Shown piece after piece: positions 23,101-38,100 of a DNA stretch of 64,000 bases. The first letter of the stretch is position 1, and every line of letters begins with the position of its first letter. The position numbers and the translations under genes were made by a program. The stretch is from contig CAXIPT010000009.1 in the NCBI GenBank assembly GCA_964030475.1, forward strand, positions 3,338,223-3,402,222, written 5' to 3'. The notes beneath the pieces were generated by a model, which was not told where the DNA came from, made no database searches, and saw only the letters and a list, made by a program, of their open reading frames with translations. This DNA comes from Tethya wilhelma. Taxonomy: Eukaryota > Porifera > Demospongiae > Tethyida > Tethyidae.

Positions 23101-26100
23101 GGATTGCAGCATTCACAGTCAGTGCTGGACCATTTTCAAGTTCATACTCCATTCTCACAATGCAAGATGGTGAGCGTATTACAAACAATCATGTAGACTA
23201 AGAGTACAGTAGCTAAAATTATAAGACAATATTTCTCACTTATATTTTTGTATTTTGTAGTGCGGAAGCTCTAAGCTTTTGTCTGGTGTACGGTTAAACC
23301 TTCTTTACACGTGTCGTAAAATGCATTGTATTTTCCCTCTAATCCCACCTATTTCATATGTCTGTAGTACCCACGGCTCCCCCTGTGTCTCCCTTTGGTT
23401 ACCCTGTGGTTGAGACATCAAGTCTCATATTTCTGAGCTGGTCACCTGTCCCGGCCGACCATCTCAATGGAGTGCTCCTCTTCTACCTGGTGGACGTCAC
23501 TGAGGTGATCACTAACAACTCCTGGACATTTCATGCTGTGCAGACCCACATTATCATTGGCCCTCTTCACCCATTCTACACGTATCGATGCAAAGTGGCT
23601 GCATTCACTACTGCACTGGGACCATTCACACCAGAATTCTACGTCAACTCTGGAGAAACAAGTGAGCATTAATTTGCATGTTTCAATGACTGTGCATGTT
23701 TGTACATATGCCACGCATGATCTGCTTGTGCAGCAATTTATATACACTTGTGTATCTTCAGTGATTGCAGCGTGTAGTGCATGTGAATGAAATCTGAGTA
23801 AGCAGTTAGCAAGAATTTGTTGGCTCTGCAATTTCTCGGGAAAGACTAGTGGGTGTGCTGCACGAGGAACTGTCAATACGTTATTTACAATGGTTAAATT
23901 TGCATATCAAACTCTTGATATTCATAGCTAGCTTTATTGTGAAGACAGCATAATCATAGCCTCTCTTTTTGTCTCATTGTTGTTTGTTCTTCTGTGCTTG
24001 TTCTTAGTTCCATCTGCTTCTCCTGCAAATCTTACTGCCTCTCGTACAACGACCACATCTCTCTCGTTAACATGGGACCCCCCTCGTTACGACCTTGTAA
24101 ATGGAATGATACGTCATTACATCATTTACATTACTGACGTCACTAATGGCACCTCGTGGGAGATCACCACCAACTCCACGAGATACACTATTGGAGACTT
24201 GAGGCCTTTCTACACCTATAATTGCAGTGTATCTGCAGTCACTGTAGGAGAGGGACCCATCAGTGATTCTATAGAAGTCACACTACCTCAAAGTGGTAAG
24301 TATGCTTATGCAATACTTTAGCACATGCATATTACCAGTGCATCTTACACTATTCTAATAACTACTTTAATTGTAACAGAAATCATACAGTTACATAATG
24401 AGTTCCTCTGATAACTAGGTGTGCAATCATGGCAAATTAAGGACATGCATTAACTCAACTGAAAATGTTTTTGGCTTTAGACCAAAATGGTTCATAAATT
24501 ACATACTCTATAGTGCTGACTGTTTAATAAGCTAATTAATGATTGTTTGTTTTAATAATTACTCTTCCTCCTACAGCTCCAACTGTTGCTCCAACTAACA
24601 TCAGGGGATTTGCCATCGATCACTCCAGGATCAGTCTGGAATGGGATTCAGTGCCTATGACTCTGGACATCCTCAATGGAGTACTGAGTGGCTATGTCGT
24701 AAATGTGACTGAAAGAGAGACTGGCTATAGTTTTGAAGTCAACACTACCACTACCTCCATTGTTCTTGAGTCACTCCATCCTGACTATGTCTACGAGTGT
24801 AGGGTGGCAGCATTTACTGTTGTCCCTGGGCCATTCTCAACAGTGTTTGCTGTACAAGTTCTCATGGCAGGTGTGTGTGTTTGTGATTGCTGGTTTTGTA
24901 TATACTCTACATGAAAATTCGCTTGCACATGCACTTTAAGAATGGTTGCAAACACATGCTGTTTGAATCTTCTAGTAGCCTGTTAACCATTACTCCAAAC
25001 CACTATTTTTCTAACAAAATTTGCAGTGGAATTTAATTTGTCTTTTCTGTTGTTTCACAGCTCCATCTGGTCCTCCTGAAAATATCACAGCCATTGCTCT
25101 TTCATCTTCTGTGATACAAATCTCTTGGGACCCACCTCGCCAGGAGAACAGAAATGGACCAATCCTGGCCTACAACTTTACAGCCACAGACATGGCTACA
25201 GGGAGTGTCCTAGTCTCTCGTGTTTTAGTATCAACTTCCACAAGTGTGTCTAGTCTGAGACCATTTACTTACTACACATTCACACTCTCTGCTAGAACAT
25301 CTGTTGGGTTTGGGCCTGACGACAGTGTGTCAGAAAGGACTTTGCAAGCTTGTAAGTGTTTTGGATTTTATGTAACCTTAAATGTGACAATTTTATAAAC
25401 TGTTCTGTTGACAGAAAACAATTGATATGAGAGGTGATGTCTTATGAATAATGAAAGTTTATTCATGAGCATACCTCAAAATTCATGGCCACATTAATTT
25501 TGTTGTAAGTTTTGAGCATTTATTTTTGCTTACCTTTACCAACAGTACCATCAGAGCCCACTGATGTGAGAGTGAGAAGAATTGACAGGGATCCTTATTC
25601 ACTCTTTGTGACTTGGAACCCTCCAGCAGTTCCCAATGGGTTTGTAACATTCTACAATGTCTACTGTCAAGAGGCTGTTAACTATGGAAGTGGACAGGGG
25701 GGCATGGGGATCACCCCCTTTCAGAGTTCAAGTGCTATGTTTTCAGACATTGTTGCGGCACCTAGTGAGAATACCACCATTACTGGACTGACTCCCTACA
25801 CCAGTTATGGCTGCTTTGTATCTGCCAACACTTCAGTTGGAGAGGGAAACACCACCGACTATGAGTTTGAAGTCACTGATGAATTCAGTAAGAGTAGTCG
25901 CATGCATGGACACACACAATTGTCCAATATATTGTCTGATTCTCAGGCTCTTTCTTCTTTAACCCTCCATATTTTTCTTCCAATATTGATGTTGAAATTG
26001 TGTATGATATGTTGTTAGTTATAGAATAAGTGTTATTGCATCTTGTGTGCATTTCTTTATAGTTCCAGCTGACCCTCCTACCAACATCCAAGTGTCCATT

Positions 26101-29100
26101 GTCAATGCCACCACAGCCTCTCTTAGCTGGTACCTACCAGCCACTCCCTATGGTGTGGTGGTCTCTTANCACTGAAGCTGCTACAGGAGATGTCTTTCAG
26201 TATACAACATCACCTAATGAGTTGGAGCTGATTGTTGGAGATTTACATCCTTATTATATCTACCACTGCTCTGTGGTGGCTTATACCATTCTACCAGGTC
26301 CCTATACTGCACAGTTCACCATCCAAACAGAGGAGGATAGTAAGTAGAATTCATGCCGACTTTTCTTTGTTGTCTATGTACCTAATTCATTGATAGACAT
26401 GCAGACAGTCTTGACCCTCTAAACATAATATCATCACGTAAACTGTGCATCTAGCCTCATAACTATAGGCCTTCCTCATGTGGTATATATTGCTTAGCAA
26501 TAGCATAGCAGGGAAGACCTGGTTTACGAGGCTATATCTAGCTGTGTTAAAATGTAGCTATTGTGAATTCGCAGTGAAACTCGTATCCCACATATACAGT
26601 TCCTAATGGACCTCCCACCAACTTTACCACTGGTGCAGTGGATGCCTACACCATTTCACTGACATGGAATCCTCCACTAGCCGACCAACAGAATGGCATT
26701 CTACGCTACTACCTTGTCACCCTCACTTCAGTCGTACCTACTGTGACTCACAACATCTCAGCCACTCATAGGACAATCAGTGTGGGTAGCCTCAGACCTT
26801 ACACACTTTACTCATGCCAAGTGCAAGTTGCTACTATTGGACTGGGACCACCAACCCTTGTGCAGTCCATATGGACACCAGAAGATGGTACGGTTCTAAA
26901 GATTTTTGTTATGGTTAATGATTCTCAAGATGTAGGCAATGATTTTAAGTGCTATAAGAGCAAATGTATATTAGAATAAGAGAAAAGAGATCTGCCATCA
27001 TTCTATTTGAAACAAAAAAGAACCTCCTAGGATAATGTACATATTTTGTCCTTATTATTTTCTTGCTGTAATTGTACTGCAGCTCCAAGTGGACCACCCC
27101 AGAACTCTAACCTAACCATCAATGACTCAAGGTCTCTTGTTCTGAACTGGGAAGTACCTCTGCCTCAAGACATCAATGGCGTTATCATAGACTACTCCAT
27201 CAATATCAGCTCCATACTGGGCACCAGTAGCATCACTGTTGGTTCCAACACCACATCCTACACTCTCACCAACCTGGCCCCTTACACTGCCTACACTTGT
27301 ATCATTGCTGCTCACACATCTGTTGGTAGAGGACCGTTCAGTGTGGCTGTGACCATCACCACACCTGAAGATGCTCCAGAAGCTCCTCCAGTGACTGTGT
27401 CACACAGCAATACCATGTCACGTACAGTGGACCTGTCCTGGGGTGCACCTCAAAATGACAGACAGAATGGAGTCATTCGATACTACATCATTGAAGCTTA
27501 CGAGAATGCCACTGGAATGATCCTCAGATATCAGACCCTTTCTGATCAGACCAGCTTCACTCTGACTAATCTTCATCCCTATTACATGTACAGCATTAGG
27601 ATTGCAGCATTCACAGTCAGTGCTGGACCATTTTCAATTTCATACACCATTTTTACAATGCAAGATGGTGAGAACAATTTTTGGTTATAACTGCATGACA
27701 TTGTTATTGACTGGTATCCAGGACAACACTTAGTGTGTTGTATTATGTGATGTAGTCATTTAAGCTTCAGTGTACATGTATACTTGGTGCACCAAATATT
27801 TTGTGAAAATGTTTCTACAATGTCATGCATGTGTTTTCCCCTAATCCTATGCATGATCCACTTGTCTTGCAGTACCCACGGCTCCCCCTGTGTCCCTCTT
27901 TGGTTACCCTGTAGCTGAAACTCACACTCTCATATTTCTGAGCTGGTCTCCTGTCCCGGCCGACCATCTCAATGGAGTGCTCCTCTTCTACCTGGTGGAC
28001 GTCACTGAGGTGATCACTAACAACTCCTGGACGTTTTACTCTGTACAAACACACATCATCATTGGCCCTCTTCACCCATTCTACACATATCGTTGTAGAG
28101 TGGCAGCATTCACTACTGCACTGGGACCATTCACACCAGAATTCTACGTCAACTCTGGAGAAACAAGTTAGTATTTTTTTAAAGACTGCATTTGTACATC
28201 ACATATCATGGCAATAGATCTACTTGGTTACGAATTCTTTTGCATTTATACATCCCATATCATGGGAATGAGATGTGCCTATGCAGCAAATTCACATGCA
28301 TTCATGCATCTCTGCTACATGTAGCGTGTAATAATGCTTTTGAAGGAAATCTGACTAAATCGTTATGAAGAATGTGTTTACAAGTTCCTCAGGAAAAACA
28401 AGTGGGGTGTACTGCATGCATGCATGAAATATGCTAGAGGTTTGCAAAGCAACACGATGGAGCGGCTTACTAATGACTTCACATTTTGAAACATGTGCTA
28501 TGATATTACCTTGTTTGGCACAGCATGTTGCTGAGCAATGCTCATAAGCTCGAGCCTACCTATACTAACGTCTCTCAAAGTGTGCATATCAATTAAAATT
28601 CTTAAAATACCTTTTGTATGTTCTTGTTTTCTTTATCTTTGCTTGATTATTGTTACATCTGTACTGATTCTTAGTTCCATCTGCTTCTCCTGCAAATCTT
28701 ACTGCCTCTCGTACAACGACCACCTCTCTCTCGTTAACATGGGACCCCCCTCGATATGACCTTGTAAATGGAATGATACGTCATTACATCATTTACATTA
28801 CTGACGTCACTAATGGCACCTCATGGGAGATCACCACCAACTCCACGAGATACACTGTTGGAGAATTGAGACCTTTCTACACCTATAATTGCAGTGTGTC
28901 TGCAGTCACTGTAGGAGAGGGACCCATCAGTGATATCATAGTCATCACACTGCCTCAAGATGGTCAGTGTTGATTGCTTATTCATACACTCAGCCTATCA
29001 TTATCACTATCCCATGTGGCAGAGCAGTGTAATCACAATAACCTATAGACCTTAAACAGTATAGTGTATTGAAGCTTGCGGGAGTCTGAGGACCTACAAT

Positions 29101-32100
29101 ATTCATGGCTAATAACCACAATATTATATAGGCCTAAATTTTGTACAACAATTTTTCTGGGTTGATTATATATATTTAGAGAGATAAAGATGATCAATTC
29201 GTGACATTGTTCCTCCTACAGCTCCAACTGTTGCTCCAACTAACATTAGGGGATTTGCCATCGATCACTCCAGGATCAGTTTGGAATGGGACTCAGTGCC
29301 TATGACTCTGGACATCCTCAATGGAGTACTGAGTGGTTATGTCGTGAATGTGACTGAAAGGGAGACTGGCTATAGTTTTGAAGTCAACACTACCACTACC
29401 TCTATCGTCCTTGAGTCTCTCCATTCTAATTATGTCTACGAGTGTAGGGTGGCAGCTTTTACTGTTGTCCCTGGGCCATTCTCAACATTGTTTGCTGTTC
29501 AAGTTCTCACAGCAGGTCAGTGTGAGAGCAAAACCTTCTGCATGGTAACTACTTAATATTATAATTCATTTGTGACAAATTTGTCTTTATGTTGTTTCTC
29601 AGCTCCATCTGGTCCCCCTGAAAATATCACAGCCATTGCTCTTTCATCTTCTGTGATACAAATCTCTTGGGACCCACCTCGCCAGGAGAACAGAAATGGA
29701 CCTATCCTTGCCTACAACTTTACAGCCACAGACATGGCTACTGGGAGTGTCCTAGTCTCTCGTGTTTTGGTACCCACTTCCACAAGTGTGTCTAGTCTGA
29801 GACCATTTACCTACTACACGTTCACACTCTCTGCTAGAACATCTGTTGGGTTTGGACCTGATGACAGTGTGTCAGAAAGGACTTTGCAAGCCTGTAAATC
29901 TATAAGTATTTGGTATAAGATGATTCCTAGCTCACTCCAGCTAATTTGTGTTAAATTATTGATGCTATAAGTTGCATGAATGTCAGGCTAGTAAAAGCAT
30001 CAGAGATGTCCATTGTTGCACCTCATATAATATATTGAAGAGTCAAGTTGTAATGTATGTCGCTATTAAGTTTTGTTCTTACGTTTACCAACAGTACCAT
30101 CAGAACCCACTCATGTGAGAGTGAGAAGAATTGACAGGGACCCATATTCACTCTTTGTGACTTGGAGCCCTCCAGCAGTTCCCAATGGGTTTGTAACATT
30201 CTACAATGTCTACTGTGAAGAGGCTGCTAACTATGGAAGTGGACAGGGGAGTGTGGGAATCACCCCCTTTCAGAATTCAAGTGCTATGTTTTCAGACATT
30301 GTTGCTGCACCTGAACGAAATACCACCATTACTGGACTGACTCCCTACACCAGTTATGGCTGTTTTGTGTCTGCCAATACTTCAGTTGGAGAGGGAAACA
30401 CCACCGATTATGTGTTTGAAGTCACTGATGAATTCAGTAAGTGCAGTCCTGTTACTCCTGTAGGCACATGCTTTAGTTAAATTTTAGTCTATAAATTCTC
30501 ACTCTTTCAACTTTCCCCTCATACTTTCCTTCCAATATTGGTCTTGAAACTGCATGTGTCTGCATTATGTCGGCTATAGAGTACATGTTACTACGTCTTG
30601 TATACATTTCTTTTCTTTATAGTTCCTGCTGACCCTCCTATCAACATCCAAGTGTCCATTGTCAATGCCACTGCAGTCTCTCTTAGCTGGTACCTACCAG
30701 CCACTCCCTATGGTGTGGTGGTCTCCTATACCATCCTAGTTGAAGACGACACTAACAATGCCTCCATGACTGTTAGTGCATTAATGCAAGGTGGTACCAT
30801 TGCCATTGTGGGGGACCTGCTGCCCTTTACCAACTATAACTTCAGTGTTGCTGCTTCTACTAGAATTGGTACCGGACCTTATGACACTGTCTCAGCAATG
30901 ACACCACAGTTCAGTGAGTCATAGTGTACTATGCATCAGTGAAATAATCAATTCTGTTGTCACTGAATTGAATGGAACTTGAAACAGTTCTAAACTTGAA
31001 TTTGAGCATTCTCTCGGCTTTCTATAACTACTACTAATCAAGCCTTCTGAGCAATTTGCATGCCACAATCATGGTAATGGTTATAGTTTGATACTAATGG
31101 ATCAAATGAATCTATTTGCACCATTATGGTTATATGCTAAGTTTCTATTACTATTATGCTTACTCTTTGCGGTTTCTCATGTATTCACTGAATAGCTCCC
31201 TATGGAACTCCACTGAACATCATGGTCACAGTGAGTGGTACGACCACAGCCAATGTCAGCTGGTCGCCACCAGACCCCGATCTCTTGAATGGTCTCCTCA
31301 CCTACTACACTGTGTTGCTAAGAGACGTCAAGTTTGGGATGGCAGACAGAGTCTACAACACCACTCTCACCTCCTTCAGCTTCACTGGCCTGGAGGAGTA
31401 TGGCACGTATGATTGTAATATTGCAGCTGCTACTGTGGTTGGCCTCGGACCATTCCTCTCTCAGAGATTTACAACATTAGAAGCAAGTAAGCACACAATC
31501 CCTTTTCTTGATTGAGCCGACGAAGAACAACGATACTTTTAGCCTGCTTTTCTGTTATGTATTTAACTAGTTTCAAGTACAGAATTCCACTCATATCGAG
31601 GTGACAGAATGCAGTGGAAATCTGTGCTTTCATGAAGAACAATGATATTTCTAGCCTGCACTTCTATTATGTGTAACTAGTTTCTATGATAAGGCTTATT
31701 AATGACAACTTAAGATCAAGACTATTAGACTATTGTACTTTGATGCACATAACACATGTTGATCCTGAACTCTAGCTATAAAGAATTTCACTTGTTTCTC
31801 TGCTCCAGTTCCCACAGCTCCCCCTCAGAACATCAGTGGCGTGGCTCTCAGCTCAACACTGGTGATGCTCTTCTGGTCTCCTCCTCCTCCACTCGATGTG
31901 AATGGAGTCGTACGATACTACACCGTGGAGGCAGTGGAGAGATACACAGGGAGAGAGTGGACCTTCTTTGCCGTTGACTCCGATCTCCATGTTGGCTCCC
32001 TTCATCCCTACTACTATTATGACTTCAATGTGTCAGCAACTACCATAGGAATGGGACCTTTCAGCTCTCGATATTCTGTGTTGACACTTGCAGAAGGTGA

Positions 32101-35100
32101 GTTTCATGAAAGTGATAAACAGAAAGAAAAACCTTGAGATTTCACTAGCTGGATTCGAACCCCAAATCTTTTGGTTTCTAGTCGAATACTCTTACCACAA
32201 AGCTACTACAGAACTCACTGACACTGAAGCAGAGAATAGTAGTATGTATGCTATTCATCAATACTTGTTTTTCTTTTACCATAGCTCCGGTTGCTGCTCC
32301 TGAACAGCTGTCATTGGGCACCAAGACCTCCACCTCTCTGACATTCACATGGAATCCACCACCATTTGAAGACACCAATGGTCCCATACAGTACTACAGG
32401 GTTCAACTGATAGAGCTGGAGACCAACATCACCTTTCCTTCTAGGACAACATTCAATCGACAGATCAGCTACAGCAACCTTCATCCATACTACACCTACC
32501 AGTGTACCATAGCCGCCTACACTGTTGGTCTTGGACCATACACTCAACCTATTACAGTACAACTCGACCCAGAAGGTATGTATGTTGCAAATTTTAATGG
32601 ATATGCGATTTAGGTTTCATACTAATAGCTTATGAGTGGTTTTTCTGGACATGATCAATCTTTCTTGAGAGTAGTGATATTTGCCCCTAAACGTAGCTCC
32701 AACTGCTCCTCCTCAAAATCCCTCTGGTACATCTGTGAGCTCCAGTAGTATCTTTGTGTCTTGGGACCCTCCTACTTTCTCTGAGAGGAATGGTATGATC
32801 CAGCACTACCTGGTCAATGTCACTGAGACAGACACTGGTCTGAGGTTTGGCCACGTGGCTCTGGGCACCATCATCACCCTGTTCTCTCTACATCCTTACT
32901 ACACCTATTCCATCACTGTGACAGCTGTGACCATTGCTCCTGGACCACCTACTGCTGCCTTCAGTGTCAGAACTGATGAAGACAGTGAGTATAAAACATT
33001 CATTTCATAATTGCATGCATGACTATACTGTCTTTGCTGCTTTCTGAGCCCATATGCCATGTGTTGTCATTATATCATAGCCAGGCTTGTCAGTTTTTTA
33101 CTTGTTAGCATTGTATGAATAATTTCACCTGTTGCTACTATTTTTCTTATCGCGGCTATATTCATGACCATTGTGGCATTATTCTCCCCCATTTAGTTCC
33201 TAGTAGTCCTACCCAGCGACTCAATGCCAGTGTGCTCTCACACGATGAGGTGTTCCTCACCTGGGAAGATCCTGATGTGGCCGACCAAAATGGAGTGATC
33301 ATCAGCTACGAGATTGAACTGACTGTTGTCACAACTGGTCAGACATCACAACTGACATCCTCCACAACTAGCATCTCCCTCACCAACCTCTTGCCGTACA
33401 CCACATACACATGTCGTGTTGCTGCCACCACTAGTGTTGGGTCAGGGCCTTACAGTATAGTAATCAGCTTCCTTACTGATGAAACAGGTAAGCATGCAAT
33501 AGCTATATTATATCGTTCATTATGTATGCATTTATAAGGTGGGGTTAGGGTACATTTGAAGGAAGGAAGTGTGTTTGANGGGAAGTGGACAGGGGAGCGC
33601 AGGAAGTGGACAGGAGAGCGTGGGAAGTGGACAGGGGAGCGCAGGAAGTGGACAGGGGAGCGTGGGAAGTGGACAGGGGAGCACGGGTATTACCCCAATT
33701 CAAAATTCAATCACCATGAACATTGTTGCTGGATCTGAACAAAATACGACCATTACTGATCTGACTCCCTTCACTAGTTATGGCTGCTTTGTGTCTGCCA
33801 ACACTTCAGTTGGAGAGGGAAACACCACCGACTATGAGTTTGAAGTCACCGATGAATTCAGTAAGAAACATAATTGTACATCTAGTGAACTACTATCTCC
33901 CTATGTCCCTCTAGTTCTGATTCCCAGGCTCCTTTCTCTTGTAGTTGTTGCACTTTTGAAAGTTCAAGTTGTAATTTTAAGCAATCGAAAATGGGGATGC
34001 CTGGTGATGCATGAACTCTGATCACTACTAGGCATTATGTATAAGGTTATGGCTGTTGGTAGTATAGGGTGTTGCTTGTCTTGTATACATTTCTTTAGTT
34101 CCAGCTGACCCTCCTGCCAACCTCCAAGTGTCCATTGTCAATGCCACCACAGCCTCTCTTAGCTGGTACCTACCTGCCACTCCCTATGGTGTGGTGGTCT
34201 CCTACACCATCCTAGTTGAAGACGACACTAACAATGCTTCCACGATTGTTGTCAGTGCATCAATGCAAGGTGGTACCACTGCCATTGTGGGGGACCTGCT
34301 ACCATTTACCAACTATAACTTCAGTGTTGCCGCTTCCACTAGAATTGGTACCGGACCTTATGACTCTATCTCAGCAATGACACCACAATCCAGTGAGTTA
34401 TGATATTTTGTAGATGCTCTGCTGTGTTACTTGTGTCACAGATTTAAATTGGAATTAATGGCTGAAATTAGAAGAGTTTGATACTTCTAGGCAGAACTTG
34501 ATTGCAAGAGTAAATGTTTCTAGAAAATTTAATATCCATGTCTCTTCCATTCACACATGCTGTTGTGTTTCACCGTTCATTTCTAGCTCCCTATGGAACT
34601 CCACTCAACATCATGGTCACAGTGAGTGGTACAACCACAGCCAATGTCAGCTGGTCCCCACCAGACCCCAATCTCTTGAATGGTCTCCTCACCTACTACA
34701 CTGTGTTGCTGAGAGACGTCAAGTTTGGGATGGCAGACAGAGTCTACAACACCACTCTCACCTCCTTCAGCTTCACTGGCCTGGAGGAGTATGGCACATA
34801 CGATTGTAATGTTGCAGCTGCTACTGTGGTTGGCCTCGGACCATTCCTCTCTCAGAGATTCACAACATTGGAAGCAAGTAGGTTTGAGATCATAATATGA
34901 TTTATTATTTCTTGATTGAGCAGAAAATTGAGAATTTATTAGGAATGTTAACTTTGATAGAGAGCAATAATATTATTGTTTAGTATTAGAATTCTTATAC
35001 AAATGCTTAACACTACCATTTTTCTTTTCTCTGCTACAGTTCCCACAGCTCCCCCTCAGAACATCAGTGGCCTGGCTCTCAGCTCAACACTGGTCATGCT

Positions 35101-38100
35101 CTTCTGGTCCCCTCCTCCTCCACTCGATGTGAATGGAGTCATTCGATACTACACCGTGGAGGCAGTGGAGAGACACACAGGGAGAGAGTGGACCTTCTTT
35201 GCCGTTGACCCTGATCTCCATGTTGGCTCCCTTCATCCCTACTACTACTATGACTTCAATGTGTCGGCCACTACCGTAGGAATGGGGCCCTTCAGCTCTC
35301 GATACTCTGTGTTGACACTTCCAGAACGTGAGTTGCAATGGGCTTAACATTCATGCTTGTAGCTTTATCAATATTAAAAGTTCAAAGCTACTTTTGAGAT
35401 TGGTTTTTAGAAGTTGAATTAATTTGTTTCTGTTTCATAATGTTCATAGCTCCAACTGCTGCTCCTGAACAGCCGTCATTGAGCACCAAGACTTCCACCT
35501 CTCTTACATTCACATGGAACCCACCGCCATTTGAAGACACCAATGGTCCCTTACAGTACTACAGGGTTCAACTGATAGAGCTGGAGACCAACACCACCTT
35601 GCCTTCTAGGACAACATTCAATCGACAGATCACCTACAGCCACCTTCATCCATACTACACCTACCAGTGTATTGTAGCTGCCTACACTGTTGGTCTTGGG
35701 CCATACACTCAGCCCATTACAATACAACTGGACCAAGAAGGTATATATACATGTATGATGCATAATATTTAGTGGAGATAGACATTTTTGCTACAAAGAT
35801 TTTGAGTAGTTTTGTTGGACATGCAGGAGTCCTGGACTTTTCTTGTGACATGTAATCTTTCTTGGTTCATTCCTAATTTAGCTCCAAGTGCTCCTCCTCA
35901 AAATCCCTCTGGTACATCTGTGGGCTCTAGTGGTATCTTTGTGTCTTGGGATCCTCCTCTCTTCTCTGAGAGGAATGGTATGATCCAGCACTACCTGGTC
36001 AATGTCACTGAGACAGACACTGGTCTGAGGTTTGGCCACATGGCTCTGGGCACCAACATCACCCTGTTCTCTCTACATCCTTTCTACACCTACTCCATTA
36101 CTGTGACAGCTGTGACCATTGCTCCAGGACCACCCACTAATGCCTTCCTTATTAGAACTGATGAAGACAGTGAGTATTTATGTGTACCCCATAGTTAGCC
36201 TCGTGCCCAGGCTCCTCCTTCACGAATATTTCCGTTCAAAATAATCAATAATCAATCTCTCCCTCCTTATTTTCAAAGAAAGTATTTGTGAGGGAGGAGC
36301 CTGGGAATGATGCTATCCCATAGTAAGTATTTGATAATATTGTCTACATGTATTTATACCTCTTAATTTCTTAACTCATAATATTATGCCACGTGTTGTC
36401 ATTATTTTGAATGATTAATTATATCAACAGGTTTGTTGGACCTTGTACATGAATTTTTCTTTTGGGAGAATGCTACCATGATGCTATTTCCTCTATTGCA
36501 ATTTTTAATCGTGTTGCATTATTCTCCCCCATTCAGTTCCCAGTGGTCCTGCCCAACAACTCAATGCCAGTGTCCTCTCATACGATGAGGTGTTCCTCAC
36601 TTGGGAAGACCCTGATGTGGCCGACCAAAATGGAGTGATCATCGGCTACGAGATTGAACTGACTGTCATGACGGGTCAGACATCCCAACTGACGTCCTCC
36701 ACAGCCAGTATCTCCCTCACCAATCTCTTGCCGTACACCACGTACACATGTCGTGTTGCTGCCTCCACTAGTGTTGGGTCTGGACCTTACAGCATGGCAA
36801 TCAGCTTCCTTACTCATCAAACAGGTGAGCAATAACTGTTTCAAGTTGCATGATCATTATGAGTAAAGTTTTGGTACATTTATTGCTTCTCAATCTTAAA
36901 TTGTAGCACATCAAGGTTATAACATTGTTTTGTAGTATATCAAGTAAATATTGTTGATAGCCACTCAGAGACTGAGTGCTTTGTTTGCCATATTGTTTGG
37001 GCTCAGAATTTTCCAAAACTTCTGAGACTTAGTCAGGTGAATAACATAAGATTGGTTGTTGTTGTTGTGTTTCAGCACCCTCTGGTGCCCCAGGGAATGT
37101 GAGTGTGTCTGCCATCAGCTCCACATCTGTTCAGCTCTCCTGGTCCCCTCCGCCTCCAGCTACTAGGAATGGAGTCATTACTGAATACAGGATCAATGTT
37201 ACTGAGTTTGATACGGGTGTAAAACAATTTCTGATCTCTTTCACTACAAGTTTAGTTGTACAGAATCTCCATCCATATTACATATATGAGTTCACAGTGA
37301 GTGCTCATACTGTTGCCACTGGACCATTCTCACAGTCTCAAGTCATCCAGACACTGGAAGACAGTAAGTGCCTTTGAATCGATTAACTCTAGACCTACAA
37401 TATCAGCATTGGTTATGCGTGCAGCAACCTACTCAAAATGTGAAATGAGCAAAGCTTTATTGGCCAGTATGTTGCATAAGTCTTAGAATTTCTGCAGTGA
37501 TGATATACTAGCTCTTATTAATTCAGTATGCATGTTATAAGTGTGCTGGGTGTTGTACACCTATTAATGGTGCCTTGACTATTATGCATTTAGTTGTTCT
37601 ACGTATCTCATTATTTAGTTGACAATATCAACCTTTAGTTACAGTCATGTTGATAATTTTGTGTTTGATAGCGTTGTCTCTTTCCCTTGCTCTTGTATTT
37701 CAGTTCCAAGTGGATTTCCCCAGACCTTTATGCACAGTGTTGAGTCATCTCGTTCCATCACCTTCAGTTGGGATCCTCCAAGAGTGGAAGAACAAAATGG
37801 ACAGATAATATCCTACACTCTCAATGTCATTGAAACAGGAAGTGGAGTGACCATACAGAGGACTGTCCCCAGCAGCCAAACCTCCATCACGGTGACTGGT
37901 CTCCTTCCTTTCACTTCTTACGACTGTCTCATTGCAGNACCATTGTTGTTTTCAAAAGTGTTGATTCCTTGCAGAGTGATGCTTGAATGTTGAAAGTGTA
38001 CTATAGATTGTCTACCACTGCAACTGTGTCTGATGGACAAATCCTCAATGACATACATTGTACGATTTATTCTATTCTGAACAGCCAGTATTTCAGCTCT

